Below are positions 45,876 through 58,119 of a DNA stretch of 64,000 nucleotides, in pieces (the stretch's first letter is position 1; every line of letters begins with the position of its first letter). Source of the stretch: Apteryx mantelli (taxonomy: Eukaryota; Chordata; Aves; Apterygiformes; Apterygidae). The stretch spans positions 66,958,501-67,022,500 of the forward strand of contig NC_089980.1 of the NCBI RefSeq assembly GCF_036417845.1, written 5' to 3'. The notes beneath the pieces are model-generated. The model searched no databases and had not been told where the DNA came from. It worked only from the letters and a program-made list of their open reading frames with translations. Made by a program: the position numbers and the translations under genes.

Positions 45876-48800
45876 GATGTCCAGTGTCAACAGAATATAT
45901 TTAAGATGCACATTTAGTTGTCCATAATTTTTTTTCCTCATCAGTGGGTAAGAGAGTTTATGCCTAAGCAGTGAAAAATCTTTCAGAAACCACTTCCTCA
46001 ATGACACCTTAGCATGTATTTATTTCAGTGTAATTTGTGTTTCACATGCCATGCATTGCATGAAAGTTAATATTTTGGGGAATGCACAAATTTTTTGCAG
46101 CCCATTGTGGGACCTTATTTTAAAACTGTTTAAAATTGAGTTGACTCTTACCAAGACCTTATTACATAAAATCTGTGTTTATTACCTGCTCTTTTTCTCA
46201 ATGAACAAATGACTTCTGAGGTTTTTAAATGGCAGTCTCAACTATAGCTAGCAGTGCATTAAGGGAAGAGCTTTTGGGTGATACCCGAAGTATGTACTAT
46301 TTTTGAATTTGAAAATTAAATTTAAATTTGAGTTTTAAAATACAAGAGAATGATGCCAGCCAGCTTTCTTGCAAGAGGGTAGTTGTCCCATCTGGCATGA
46401 AGATCAGACCTGGAAGTAGGAGAAAGGACAATCTGTTTTTAAGAGTGTAAAAGGTATTGCTAAGACCCTTTACAAAAAGAATCAATTATTTTGCTAGGTA
46501 GTATTTTAGATTTAATACAGACTTGTATTAAGGGGGGGCTGTCCAACAGTGTTTGTGGTTTGAAGATTGCCCACATTTTTGCATTGTGAGGATTTTCTTT
46601 ACTTGTAAAATTTAAGTTAAGAAGGGTGCCAAGCATAATTTTCCTTGGGAGAAATACAGCCCCAGCTGTACTGGGAAGTACATGCTAGAGAAGCACCTGC
46701 CATACTGGTTGCTGTTAGGTGGAGTTGCTAGGTCCATGTTTCCTTCTGTCTACCATCGTCTCAAATTACCTCACTCAGTTTCAGGGAAAACTTAAAAATA
46801 CTTTAGTGGTTCTCAGAGTGAAAAAGCAGAAATGAATTATCCATTTTTAAAGGAAAACTTAAAAATAGATTCTGACATGTCTTAAAGTATTTCCATAGTT
46901 TGAAACAGTCTTTGATAGGGGGACCATTCTGATGGCAGTGACAACTGCAGGTTTATTAGAGAATGGTGGCTAACTTCCCTCTAGAGACTGTGTGATCAGA
47001 GTATGCTCCTGTCTAGAGCTGCTAGAGCAAGCAGAACTTCCCTTGTGGTTGTGCCTGGTAGCCAAGGCTGTTGTTTTACAGAGAACAGGAACAGACAGTA
47101 AAGAGACTTCTTCCTTTTCCATTCCACAGATGCACAATGAAGAGAACACTACAGTGGCCTTATTTGAATACATACTGCAGGTGAAGAAACAGGTGCTATG
47201 ACAAGGGAGCTAGAATAACTGATGGCAGTAGGATTAAAAAAGACTTTTGCACTTACAGTTAACCTAAGCCAAGGGTAAACTTTGGCAGGCCTAAAAAAGT
47301 GAGAGGGGGAAGACTGGGCAGTGTTCTGTAGCTATTAGACAACACTGTATTCCAGGCTTGGGGCGGCGGGATGAGTGGTGCAGTCCCCTTCTGATCAATG
47401 AAATTGGCAAAGTGTGTCTCCCTTCTCATTCTGAAGTGGAGAGAATCATCTGCTGCTATGAGTTACTGTGTTCATACAGTAAAGACCTGTACAATGGATA
47501 AGTGTGCTCCAACTGCTGATGACTGTGGTCTTCCTGCATCTGAAAGTATATTAATATTTTTAAGTTGCAAAGTCAAGTATTCAAAAACCAAGATGCTAGG
47601 AATTTCAGGAGGCAATATGATATAGTAGATAGGGTTCTAATTTTGAGAGATGTAGCTTTAGTGTTTTCATCTCCTTTGCGTGTCTGGATTAGTACTTCTG
47701 AAGGATGAATTCTTGTTCATCCTTAGGCACTTGATGGAACTGTGTAAGGCAGAACTCCATTCAAGAGAGCTGAGGGTCTGGCTGCCAGTCTTTGGAGAGA
47801 GCTCAGGGAGGCACTAGCTTTGGTGCTTTGGTCAAATACATAATGTGTTGAATCTGGGTACTGGAGCCTCAGTATCTCACCTGTGAAAATACTGTAAACT
47901 TGCATCAAATGCACTTTGAAGCAACAACTTTGGGTCAAGAACAGATGATGGAAGTTGTGGAGTATACGCAATGAAAACTTGCTGCCTTGTTCAAAGAAAC
48001 AAAATAGGGAATGAATCCGACCTGTCTGTCGACAGATTGTTTGTAAGCTGCTGACTTTGCTGGAGAAGTCTGAAAATGTATAAAGCACGAGGCAAGACGA
48101 GAAAGGATTGTTTCACTGATGAGGCCGCCCTTGAATAGATTTGCCTCTTGCACAATCCTTACAGATGGTGAAGAACTCAGCTTTATTTTTCACTAGTTGT
48201 TGATCTGTCTCTATATGTGCCCAGGTTACCTCCAGGGTCTGACTTTTAGGAGTTCATAATGCAGATCAGTGAAAGCTTATATTCTGAAGTCATGTTAAAT
48301 AAAATCCTACAAAGTGCTATATTGCTTAACAAATATATCAGTATGTGCTCAGTATTGATTGAATCTTCTAACTGGAGATTGTTGCATTAATGTTTGTGAG
48401 GAAGTACAATAGTGCCTCCATGGATACTATAAGATAAGTAATTCTTTAGATTAGGCTTTGAGTGGTAATGTAAGACTGATGTCTTGCTGAGGTGTCATGC
48501 TGAAAAAAGAAGAAACTGAATTAGTTCCATTCTCCAGTTCATTAAGTCAGCACTTCTCATTGTCTGTTCCTAACAAAGAGAAGTTTGTATGGTAATAGAT
48601 GATGTGACTATGTAATTACATTAGCAATGCACAGCTTTAACTTCCAAATATTTAATTGCTTGATTTCTGTAGCTGTAACTACCAAGTGTCATCTATAGAC
48701 AGAACTGAATATGTAGCATGCTTTTCTGTTTGGTTGGCTATATTTTCCTAAAATTTGGATTGCTGGGAGGAAAAGAAATGGTATTGAAATACCAGTGTTA

Positions 48801-49746
48801 CATTATCCCATGCCACTAAGAAATAGTGAAGGCTATATTATTCTGATGAGGCAGTGTGCTTTGCTCTTTAGTTAGCTACAGTTTAATTGAAAATAATGCA
48901 TTTAGGAAGTACTTTCCTAGATATTCAGTGTTAATTCCTTGTGTAATGTAACTTTATGAAATGGCAGTGTGTGCCTGATGCATTTAGGTGTAATTTACTG
49001 TTATAATACAGCATAAAGCATATAATATAGCATATGTTATAATATAGCATAAACATTTTTCTTGAGCATTCAAGAAAGTTACTTCTTGCACATCTGTTAT
49101 AACTGATTGCCCAAAATGCTTGTACAGCATAACTCAGGGGCTACTGATTTCTATGCTCAAATGCTTGATATTTTCTTGTCGTGTGTCATTTGAGTATTTA
49201 TAGTAAAAACAAGGGCATTTTCAATAATCCTGCGGACCACCACAGACTGAAGTCTTTTGACTTCTATTTTTTTATTCTACCTTTTGAACAACTGTATTTG
49301 TAAATCAGTTTTGGAGCGATAGTGATGACTTTAATGGAATTTTTTGCCTTTGCTTTCTCTTAAAGACTCTGCACTTTACAGGTATTTAATATGCCTATGC
49401 TCATGGGTAGGCTAAATTATTTTATTGCAACATAGGAAACTTTCAGGAAGACCTCTCCAAAATTGTTTTCTTTTTCTATGATAGTTCTGAGAAATAATGA
49501 ATTCAAACCTGTATAACCAAACTGGATTCAAGTGAGAAAAGCAAGCTATGTTTACTGAACAGTAATTTCTAGAAATTATAAGCTATTTGCATATAAAAAG
49601 TTGTCTTCCCTGTTCTGTTATGCTCTTAAGAGAAATAATGTTAACTCTTCTGAGTCAACAAACTACCTTTCTTAGGATGTTTCTGAAAAACGAAATGACC
49701 TCTTAAGCTATGCAAGCATCAATATGTAACAGTGCTTGTGTGCTTT
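45876..49746. other. Intergenic: ARMT1 3' end to solo LTR
   Basis: AT-rich sequence with short open frames only. A small tandem array of about 15-bp TATAATATAGCATA units lies at 49001-49052, and a 12-bp palindrome TCTGTCGACAGA near 48024-48035. Distal ARMT1 3' UTR may occupy part of it. Confidence 0.6.
49001..49052. repeat. Tandem repeat of TATAATATAGCATA-type units
   Basis: Three imperfect copies of a roughly 15-bp AT-rich unit ending in AGCATA. Confidence 0.7.
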
Positions 49747-49751
49747 GCTTG
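49747..49751. repeat. Target-site duplication, left copy
   Basis: GCTTG immediately before the TG that opens the LTR; identical to 50528-50532. Confidence 0.75.
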
Positions 49752-49765
49752 TGACGGGCGAGTGA

Positions 49766-49975
49766 AGAGTTAACAGGACTGAAGTTTGTCAATTGATATG
49801 CAGAAGAACTGATAGCACAAGAGCTAACGTGCACAAAGCTGTTGAACAGAGGACTTAACAGGACTAAAGTCGTCTACCAACCGATATGCGCATGGACTGA
49901 TGTGCGCAAGGCTGCGGAATGGCAGCGTTAACAAGACTGGAGAAGTGAAGTCTGCCACCTGGAATCCGCACGGAC
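49766..49975 (+). repeat. Degenerate triplicated unit in LTR U3
   Basis: Three diverged copies start near 49766, 49850 and 49924 with GTTAACAGGACT, CTTAACAGGACT and GTTAACAAGACT. Copies 1 and 2 also share GATATGC and GTGC.CAA.GCTG. Units are about 84 and 74 bp. Retroviral U3 regions often carry such repeated enhancer segments; that role is inferred. Confidence 0.7.
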
Positions 49976-50118
49976 CCCCGGGGAGGGGAGAAGCGATACG
50001 GAGGTGCTGTGGTCTTGCCTCGCTAGCAGGGTCCTCCCGAGCAGACAAACAGACAGTCCTGCGATTGTGAAACTTGCTAAAAGTCAGCAAAAGCAGTGTT
50101 TGCCCAGAGCCCCAGCCG

Positions 50119-50126
50119 TATAAAAA
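50119..50126 (+). promoter_or_regulatory. LTR TATA box
   Basis: TATAAAAA within the LTR, about 330 bp upstream of its AATAAA; marks the probable U3/R start region. Confidence 0.75.
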
Positions 50127-50326
50127 GAGACTTGGGAGCTAGGAGAGTTTGAGCAGGGACGGGAACGTGACCTGACCATCCTCTCCAGCTGGACCGTGAG
50201 TATCCCCCCCCCCCTTTTCCTGGACGCTGGGTTAAGGTAACTCCTCGAGGTTGAGAGCCCTCTCACTAGGAGAGTGAACAAGAAAGCTTTCAAGCAGGGA
50301 TAAGCAGTGCTTCCAATTAATAACGC

Positions 50327-50396
50327 AGTAATCGACGGTTTCAGGTTATCCTTTCTAAATTAGTAACTGATGGTTTTGTGTTATCCTTCCTAAATT
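50327..50396 (+). repeat. 35-bp tandem repeat in LTR
   Basis: Two 35-bp copies (50327-50361 and 50362-50396) sharing AGTAA, GGTTT, GTTATCCTT and CTAAATT. A third partial copy begins at 50397 with AGTAATCG. Confidence 0.85.
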
Positions 50397-50448
50397 AGTA
50401 ATCGCATTATTTTAATGGATGTTACTAATCCAAGAACTTGTGTGAGGA

Positions 50449-50454
50449 AATAAA
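50449..50454 (+). terminator. LTR poly(A) signal
   Basis: AATAAA followed by a T-rich stretch and TGTCTCAGTCGTTG; the R/U5 signal of the LTR. Confidence 0.75.
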
Positions 50455-50527
50455 CATCTTTTTTTATTATTATTATATTACTGTCTCAGTCGTTGCTATC
50501 GAACCTTCATAGCATGACAGCATGACA

Positions 50528-50532
50528 GCTTG
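50528..50532. repeat. Target-site duplication, right copy
   Basis: GCTTG immediately after the CA that ends the LTR; identical to 49747-49751. Confidence 0.75.
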
Positions 50533-53500
50533 TTATTCTTTTGGTGTTCCGAACATCAGAAATGCTGTACTAGAGGAGGGAAAAAAAGGAGAGCCTCAAC
50601 TGAGTTAACTATTGAATTAGCAAGTACTGTCATATTGCTTGTAGTGGAATATGGGATTTTCAATTTATATAAAGATGGATAACGTCAGTAGGAAGTAATT
50701 CTGTGAGCAGTGCAAAATGATGACTGATTCACTTTATCATTGTGTCTCATAGTTTAGCTCCTGCATGGATAATCTGATGTGTAAATAAGAATGAGCAACT
50801 TTCCCTGGATAGAACAACTAGTAACACTTCTCATCTGCCTAATCCTTTATTTTCATGAAATGTGAAGGAATTTAGTACCTTCAAGACCTCTTCCAGATTC
50901 ATTCAAAACTGTCCAGTGGGCTCAAATGTTGCTAGTGAGGAATTGACAAATGTAACTGCGTGGGCTTTGTGTTGCAGAGAAATGGAAATAAATTTCTTCA
51001 CGGGGTAGTCTGTGCCTGACACTGAAATATGGGGGAAAAAATCATGCTTAAAAAGATTGCTATGTTAAAATTTCATTTCTTTCTCAAGTCTGGTTAGTTC
51101 CTTCATATGCATATTGTATTTTCAGCCTCCTTTCGTCCCCATGTCTTGTCTTCCTTCAAGGTTGTAAAAACTAGCTGGCTTATTTCCTTCATAAGGTTTA
51201 CTGACCCCACAGTGTGTCTCCAAGTTTAGCTGAGCTGGGAAGGTACAGGTTCACATGGTTCTGGCTTGTGATGAGGGCAGGGTTCAACTCAGTATTTCAC
51301 AAAGAAAAGCACTGTCCTTTTGTTTAGAAAGAGGAACAGTTATACTTAATCAGGCTAGTTAACCCTTTTTAAGTCTTGTCCACTGCCAGATTTCCAACAG
51401 TCACTGGTATCAGACACAATTTCCACCAAAAAAAAACAACCCTTAATCTTATTAGTTAGCCATATTGTCTCTCCTCTTTCCCCATAGGAAAATCTACTTT
51501 TCCTGATAATATAATTGTATTCATGTCCTTTCCACCCTGAAGCTTGTAAATGTGTTATGGAATTGACTCTAGAGAGGCAGTATCTCCCTTTGTTAATTTA
51601 AGTCATATTTTCAAGCCTACTTGTAGGAGCTCTACATCAAGCTGTCATTAGTCTTGAGCCAGATTTCTGTGTCAACTGTCAGAATAGGGATAAGAGTAAG
51701 TCCTGTCTTCATTTCTTCATTATTTTTGAACTAGGTAAGTAGAAAATAAGGTACTCTTCAAGATATTTTTTTTTTCTTCTGCAGGATGTAATAATAGTGA
51801 TTCATGGAAAAAAAAAATCAGCATGCTATTGGGACATACTGTGCTTCTGGAGTTGATACCTTTTGGAAGGCAAGTAAATGAGGACCTTGGCAAGCTATGC
51901 CCATGACTTCCATGGCAAATATTCGTAAAAATGTGACTGTTGCATGTATTCTAGCCAAAATCAAAGAAAATGAGATCCTGCAGACTGGATTTCTCCCAAG
52001 TTGCTTTTGGAGAAACACATTTCACATTTCTTTATAGTGTTGCTAGCATACAATTCTGTTCCACCTCAACTACAGCTGCATTTAGATAATTAGTGTCTGA
52101 AGTAGGTATATGCACTTAGCAAATCATTTGGAATTCTTGTGCAACAAAACCAGCAATTATTTCACCTTCTCAGTATGGTGTTGATATTGATGGCTTGAGG
52201 TTAATAAAGGCAAGATTTTTAGTATTAGTCGATCAAAAGAAATTCTGAATTTTCAAATCTAATATTAATTTTGATTCTCTGTCTTTCAATGAACTGTCAT
52301 ATGACTTAGTCTTTTAAAAGACTAAAAACTGTAAACAGTAGAAGTAATGAAACATTTTATTTTTTATTTTTTTTTCCTGCCATCCTGGATTCTGCCCCAT
52401 GGGAACAGGCAGACCTGGTAGTTCTCCCCACTTCCTGATGGGGCATTTGAAGGCGGGGGGGAGCTTCAGTGTAGATTGTAGTAATACACCAATTTATACT
52501 GCAGCCTTTCATACAGTTGGGGCATCTCAGTCTCTGTTCTGTGCTACCTGTTTTTCACAGCATTCGCAGGAAATTAAACGTTCTGACTTGCCTCTGTCAG
52601 ATTTGCTTGAGTTTTGTCAAGCACTTAACAAACAAAAAAAAACTCCTCCCAAAACCCACAATGTTAGAGAAGGGGTATACCTGTATGTTTAAATACTATG
52701 ATTGTATGAAAGTTGGTTCTTTTGAAACCAGGTTAAAAATAAACTAAAATGTCAAAGGATGCTTTTTTTGTAAAGAGCTAACCTTTCGTTTAGGAGTTGA
52801 TCATTCCATTTTTCAGAAGAGTGTGTTTGTCTGAGGACTTTGAGTTCTTTCTTCAAGAAACAACATGTATTAGTGACCTCTTTTCTAGATCAAGTCTGTC
52901 TATTTTAATATGCATACGTCTACATGCATCATTCTAGTACTCCTCACCTCCCTGTTTTCACTAGGATCTCAAATTCCTTCTCTCCATGGGTAGTAGCTCT
53001 TATTTTGTTATTCATTTACTACATTTTCTAAAGCTCTCAGAAGTGTTTGGACTGGAGTGCTAGCAAAATGCAGATTTAAGGAATGTTATTTTAGCCTGTG
53101 GCATATGTACTTTGAAAGGCAATGTAAGCTAACTTGTGTCTTGCTAGACTTTCTCTGGTTCAAGTACCAAGAAACGTGGAACCCTAGGGGTCCTCAGAAC
53201 AATTGCTTTCCATCCATCCATACCTCACAAAGTACTTCTGTTGTGTGCAAAAGAACTGAAAATGCAAAACTCCAAGATCCAAAAGAAGACAGCAGGTGTA
53301 ATGAAGGACCTTGCCCCTACTTTAGATTCTTGCAGTGTTGTTTCTCGCATTTCCTCAGATTTTCTTTTTAGCTATAAACTACACAAGAAAGTGTTACAAA
53401 GCTGACTTCTCCAAGGTATTCTAGTATGCTCTTCACTTTTGAAATCTGAATTCTCTGTTTTTAATTGGGGAGTGAAATAAAGGGAATGACCTTTCAAAAG

Positions 53501-54769
53501 TATAGCCATGATTTCTTTAACTCTTTCACAAGGATTTGAACCAATTTTGAACGGTTTTTACATTTCAAGAACTTAGTTTTTGTAATGATTCTTCTCTCTC
53601 GATTCTTGATAGAATTAATTTTTTTTTTAATGTGCAAACATTTTAACACTTCACATAATGCTAGAACCAAGCAAATATCACAATCTGTATTTTATGGATA
53701 GAAAAACTGAGGCATAACATAAATGGTTACAGTAGACTGAATGGAGGAAACATGAATTTTAGGGTATTACCCAATCCACATCCTCATGCGACTTTTAACT
53801 TTGGAATGATTCTGATGTATCCATGCTCGTTTACTTATAGAAAATTCAATTAGGAGCAGATATTTCTCTAACCTGATTCTTAGGTGTTACTTCTGTGTTT
53901 ACTGACTACTAGTATTTGGGTTTCATATCCTAGATCAGTTTTGACATCTTTCCTCAACATGTATGGAATGGAAAATTTATATTAAATACATTTTTTAATT
54001 ATTTTAACAATCAAATGAGAGTAATTTTATTAGGTGCATAGATCCAAGAGATTCTGCATCATTCTTTGCTCTGAAAGGCTGAGAGATTTACTGTGTACAT
54101 ACTTTGTGTAACAGCATTATGGCAGGCTGTGGTTTTGTACAAAGAATTTCATTCATAAAAATGAGTCCTTGCAATTATTTTAAATCAAATATTCTGAGCT
54201 AGCCTTCCTCCAATCTTTATCTCTTGACCCCTTCAAAGGAAAAGAAATGTGAATCGTTTTGAAACCTCTAGGCTTATTTGCTAAATACTATAATTAAGGC
54301 ATTTTAAAGTGTTATCAAACTGATCCTTTTTTTTTTTAATCCAGATAATTTTATCGATCTGCTATAAGATACAGCCACAAAAACAGTTCTCTACCCATTA
54401 GCAGGGGAGTAGAAGTAAGTGGCTGAAGTGGAGCTCTTAAACCAGCTGTGGCACTGTAGGATTAGTGATCGGGAAGTGCAGTCAAACACATACTTAAGGA
54501 AGTTAGGACACAGTTTCACAATCATTTGAAGCTAAATCTACACACTGTTCCTGTAGTAGGACAGATTAGGTTGTAATCAGACCCTGTACTTTTGATATTT
54601 CAGTCAAAATTGGGGGAAGACGTTAAAATTTAGACCAGATTTATGCTGGTCTCATGTAAGACTGCCAGTATAAATATAATCTCTCAAAAGTCTTTAATAG
54701 GTTTGAACAGCAGAATGAGTTTATACTGGATCAGTATCTTTCATCACGTAGCTGTAGCAGCTTTGATCC

Positions 54770-55100
54770 AGCGCAGAGAGTCCTCACTGCTGAACTGCAG
54801 CAGAGACTCGTGCTCTGCAGGCTGTGGTTCCTCGGTTCCCCAGCATCGAACCCCATCCGACTGCGGTGGCCTGCCCCTGCCCCGGCTGGGTATCCCTGCC
54901 TTGCCCTCGGGCAGGCTGCAGAGCGCATCTCACCTGGTGCCGAGCCCTTCGGTGCGCATGGTGGCAAAACACTCCTTTTTTTTCTTGGCCAAGTTGGTTG
55001 CCTGTCAGCATGGCAGACTTGCTGCTGGGTCAGAGGAAGGCTCTGGCAGGAGAGGCAGTGAGATGTGCAGCAAGGGCCAGCATAAGCTGTGGCAACCAGC
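54770..55100. other. GC-rich patch with moderate CpG
   Basis: About 330 bp clearly richer in GC and CpG than its flanks, open in several frames on both strands. The minus strand contains a donor-like ACCAG|GTGAGATG near 54927. No protein similarity was recognised. It may be an unannotated first exon, an enhancer, or an old retroposed fragment. Confidence 0.35.
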
Positions 55101-55681
55101 ATTGCATTGGGCTATGCTACTGTGGAGCTGCCAGCTCAGTCTGAAGCAACTCTATTAAAACTGTTTGTAAGTGACACTAGGAACAAAGAACAAAGATATA
55201 ATATGCATGCAGATGCCACAAAATGAAGTGTAGTTAGCTAATGTCTATGTTGCTCAAGAATTCCCTCTTGCTATCCATTAGTATTTTGTCTATATTTTGC
55301 ATTCACTTTGCTGTCTGGCTTTTACCAGCTTGGCCTGTACTCTATTCTTCTCTGCCATTTCCTTTGTAATTCCAAATCTGTCCCTTTCTCCCTCCCTGTT
55401 CCCCAGTCCCCCAGTATGTCTTATCTTTCTTTTAAGTCAACAGCACAGTCAGCCCATTTGAAATTGTAAAAACTTTTGATTGGACTCTAGCTAGCAGCAT
55501 AAAATTTTAGGTACCTTACATAATAGAACAATCACATAGAAGAAAAAAAATGTTCAGGAACATTATCCTCATCAAAATATTAAGATTTGATATTACTCTA
55601 GATATATATCACTTTGGGATAAAATTTGGCTCAGGAACTAAATGCAATTCAAACTTGAAATCAGGAGTCGTCTCAGTTGTA

Positions 55682-55703
55682 TTTTTTTTTTTTTTTTTTT
55701 TTT
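55682..55703. repeat. (T)22 homopolymer
   Basis: Uninterrupted T run; no retroposon body was recognised beside it. Confidence 0.9.
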
Positions 55704-57269
55704 AAATCTCAGCTGCAGCAAGGCATTCTGGATGCACAAGTTCCCCTTTTGGTTAGGAACTCTGTTCTTTTTCCTCTGGTTTCTTTCCAGCCTGGCTCTC
55801 TTTGTAACTTTAATACCACAAAACTAGGGTCAATAGCTGGGCTCAGGGGCTATCTCCCTTCAGAGGGATGCCTACAGCATGTGTGACTCACTGTTACCCT
55901 TTCTGCACCTCTCTGCCTGCTCCATCAGGACTAGATAGTTTTCATATAGAAATGTCCTAGTTTCACTCATCTACTAAAGCAACAGTAGGACCATCTGTGC
56001 AGGCAGTCCTTAGGAACAGCAGTTTTTATAAGACATTTTTATACCTCTGTTTCTATACTAGACTATTTTGCCATTAGTTCTTCCTTGGCATGTGAGGGTG
56101 AAGTGGAAATATATCACTAGGGGGCTGTGGCCATCTCAGTCATTCATGGTTGTGACTGTCTTTTCTCAGCTGCTCACTGAGACCGAGGCACCTGGCTTGC
56201 CCCGTTCCTGCTGTCTGTCCTGCATAGCCAGAGCCTTAGCACTGCCTTGGCCCCACGCTGGTCTCAGCTGCATTTCCCCTGGTCTATTCGCAGCGTTGTT
56301 TCCTCCCACTTCATCAAGTTTTCTCCTTTTCTTTTTAACACATCTTATTCTGTATAGTAGATTCCATCAGAGGCATGGCTTTGTCTAGCTCTGTGCTTTG
56401 AACAAAGTTGCATTTTAAAATATGGTGGTTATCTACAGTGGTACTCCTGTGCTTGGGCTGGGGGGAGGGAGTTCTCTGTCACTGGCAGAAAGCAAAATAG
56501 CGGCAGGCACATCAGAGGCTTGCGTACTTAGATAACAGATAGCAAGCAGTCTTTAACACAGTTTTCCATTATGTTCATCCTGCAGCTTGAGTGTGGCATC
56601 AATATGTCCCTAATAATGAATGATCACTTATAGGTGTTTTATTTAAAAAAAAAGCTCAGTAGTAACCCTAGCCTTTCTGTTTTCTTCTCTGGAAAAGGGT
56701 AAATAAGTCAGTGTTCTCAGAGACTGAAGAAAAGGTGATGTACTTTGAATTAAGAGTGAATAGAGAAATCATCTAAAACTGCCTTGCTCCTAAAGGCATT
56801 TAGGCAGGCCTGGTTAAGCAGCTCACAGAATCTTAAAAGTAAAATGATATGTAGCGCCAATGCACCTGCACGTATGAAGGTTTACTTTCTGTAGGTTTAC
56901 TTTTTTAATGCTAGCTACAATTAATCTCTTCGCATTTTAACTGTGTTTATCTTCTTTATTGGAGGGGAGGTGAGGAGGACTTCTTTCAGCTGGAGGTATT
57001 TTGTTGTAATCAAGGCTGCCTGCTTTCCTCTTGCTATGCAAAGTGTTTGTTTCACAGTCCCTTGAAGAGAAGGAAAATGTGCGTGAAATTTCATCCACTC
57101 TGCTGGCATTAGTTTTGAATTTTTGAGGAAAACGTTAATTTTCTCAGATGTATAAAGTTTTGTTTCTTTGAAGTTTCTGCAAGCATCACTTCTTAGACTA
57201 TTTATTTCCAGGCCCTGAATGCTGCCTTTCCCTCTCCTAATAAGAGACCCTCTCCCTCCCTCCCACATT

Positions 57270-57490
57270 TCCCTGTGCCTTACGGTGCCGGTGTATGACG
57301 GCAGGGTGGGTTAGAGCCGCCATGGGTAGGTGGCTTGTGGCCTCGGCAGCAGCAAGCTCCACGGACGCGGAGCAGCCGTACGTTCCAGCTCGCACCCTCC
57401 GCCTCGGCACAACCAGCGGGCGGTCGTGCACAGCAGCCGAGGCCCTGGCCTAGCAGCCGGGGCCACCGCTTGCAGCACAGCTTGGTGGGG
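57270..57490. promoter_or_regulatory. Small orphan CpG-island-like patch
   Basis: About 200 bp with roughly 17 CpG dinucleotides (hand count) inside AT-rich DNA, about 0.8 kb upstream of the main CpG island at 58.1 kb. It could be an alternative CCDC170 promoter or a regulatory island. No clear exon was found. Confidence 0.4.
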
Positions 57491-58119
57491 GGGGAGTCAC
57501 CAATTTTGCTGGGTATTCTCCAGTGCAGAAGGAAGCGTGTCTCCACAGCAGCATCACCTCAACCAAAACCCACTTTAGCTGGTGGCATTCATGACTTTTC
57601 TGGGCAGCCATAATGCTATTGGGCACACCGCGTGTTCTTGCAAATCTAATGTTGATAGTCCAAAACCAATTTTCTCTGGCTTAAGGGGATTTCTTCATGT
57701 GCATAACAATATGCTATGTGTTTTGCAGGGCAAACGTCAACTTTGAATCCAGTGATTGCTGAAGTCTTTGGCTCTATTTTTTATGATTTAAGTGGCGTAT
57801 AGCTTGGAATTCAAACAAGGTGACTGTGTGGTACCACAGTAGTCATTTGCTGTTGTCATATCTACAGGAGAAGAAAAAGAAAAGATTCTGCCTGTAACAG
57901 CTCAAAACAGATGCACTTCTCCCCATTAATTTAATTCAATTAATTGTTCACATCTAATATTATTACTTTTGTGTGTTTCCAGCACTTCCCCATAAAGTGT
58001 GGATATCAGGTTTTATGTATTATGGTAGTGGTCACCCCTCTTGTATAGTTACTGTTATGCATATGTGTAATATGCTAAATTCGGGAATTTCTGTTTCCTG
58101 ATGAAAACGTTTTGGTTTC

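Larger units (their letters stand above)
49752..50527 (+). mobile_element. Solo LTR of an endogenous retrovirus (776 bp)
   Basis: The element begins TGACGGG, ends ATGACA (TG...CA), and is flanked by identical 5-bp GCTTG copies. It is read on the plus strand because signals fall in LTR order: a U3-like part with three degenerate repeats, a TATA box at 50119-50126 (TATAAAAA), a possible splice donor CC|GTGAGTAT at 50196, a tandem 35-bp repeat at 50327-50396, and AATAAA at 50449-50454 followed by a T-rich stretch. There is no gag, pol or env beside it, so it is a solo LTR left by recombination. A 5-bp duplication fits ERVL-like retroviruses better than alpha- or betaretrovirus-like ones (6 bp), but the family is not identified. 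It is distinctly richer in CpG than its flanks, which suggests a fairly recent insertion. Confidence 0.85.
50533..58100. other. Intergenic: solo LTR to CCDC170 promoter
   Basis: AT-rich DNA with short, unremarkable open frames, a T22 run at 55682-55703, and two GC-rich patches (54770-55100 and 57270-57490) listed separately. No gene was recognised. Confidence 0.6.

Noticed and set aside
47723-48088. 121-codon minus-strand frame downstream of ARMT1
   Set aside because: No recognisable domain and no splice or promoter context; probably chance.
49750-50513. Alternative LTR limits, TGTGACG... to ...CATAGCA
   Set aside because: These ends give no flanking duplication, whereas TGACGG...ATGACA gives a perfect 5-bp GCTTG repeat.
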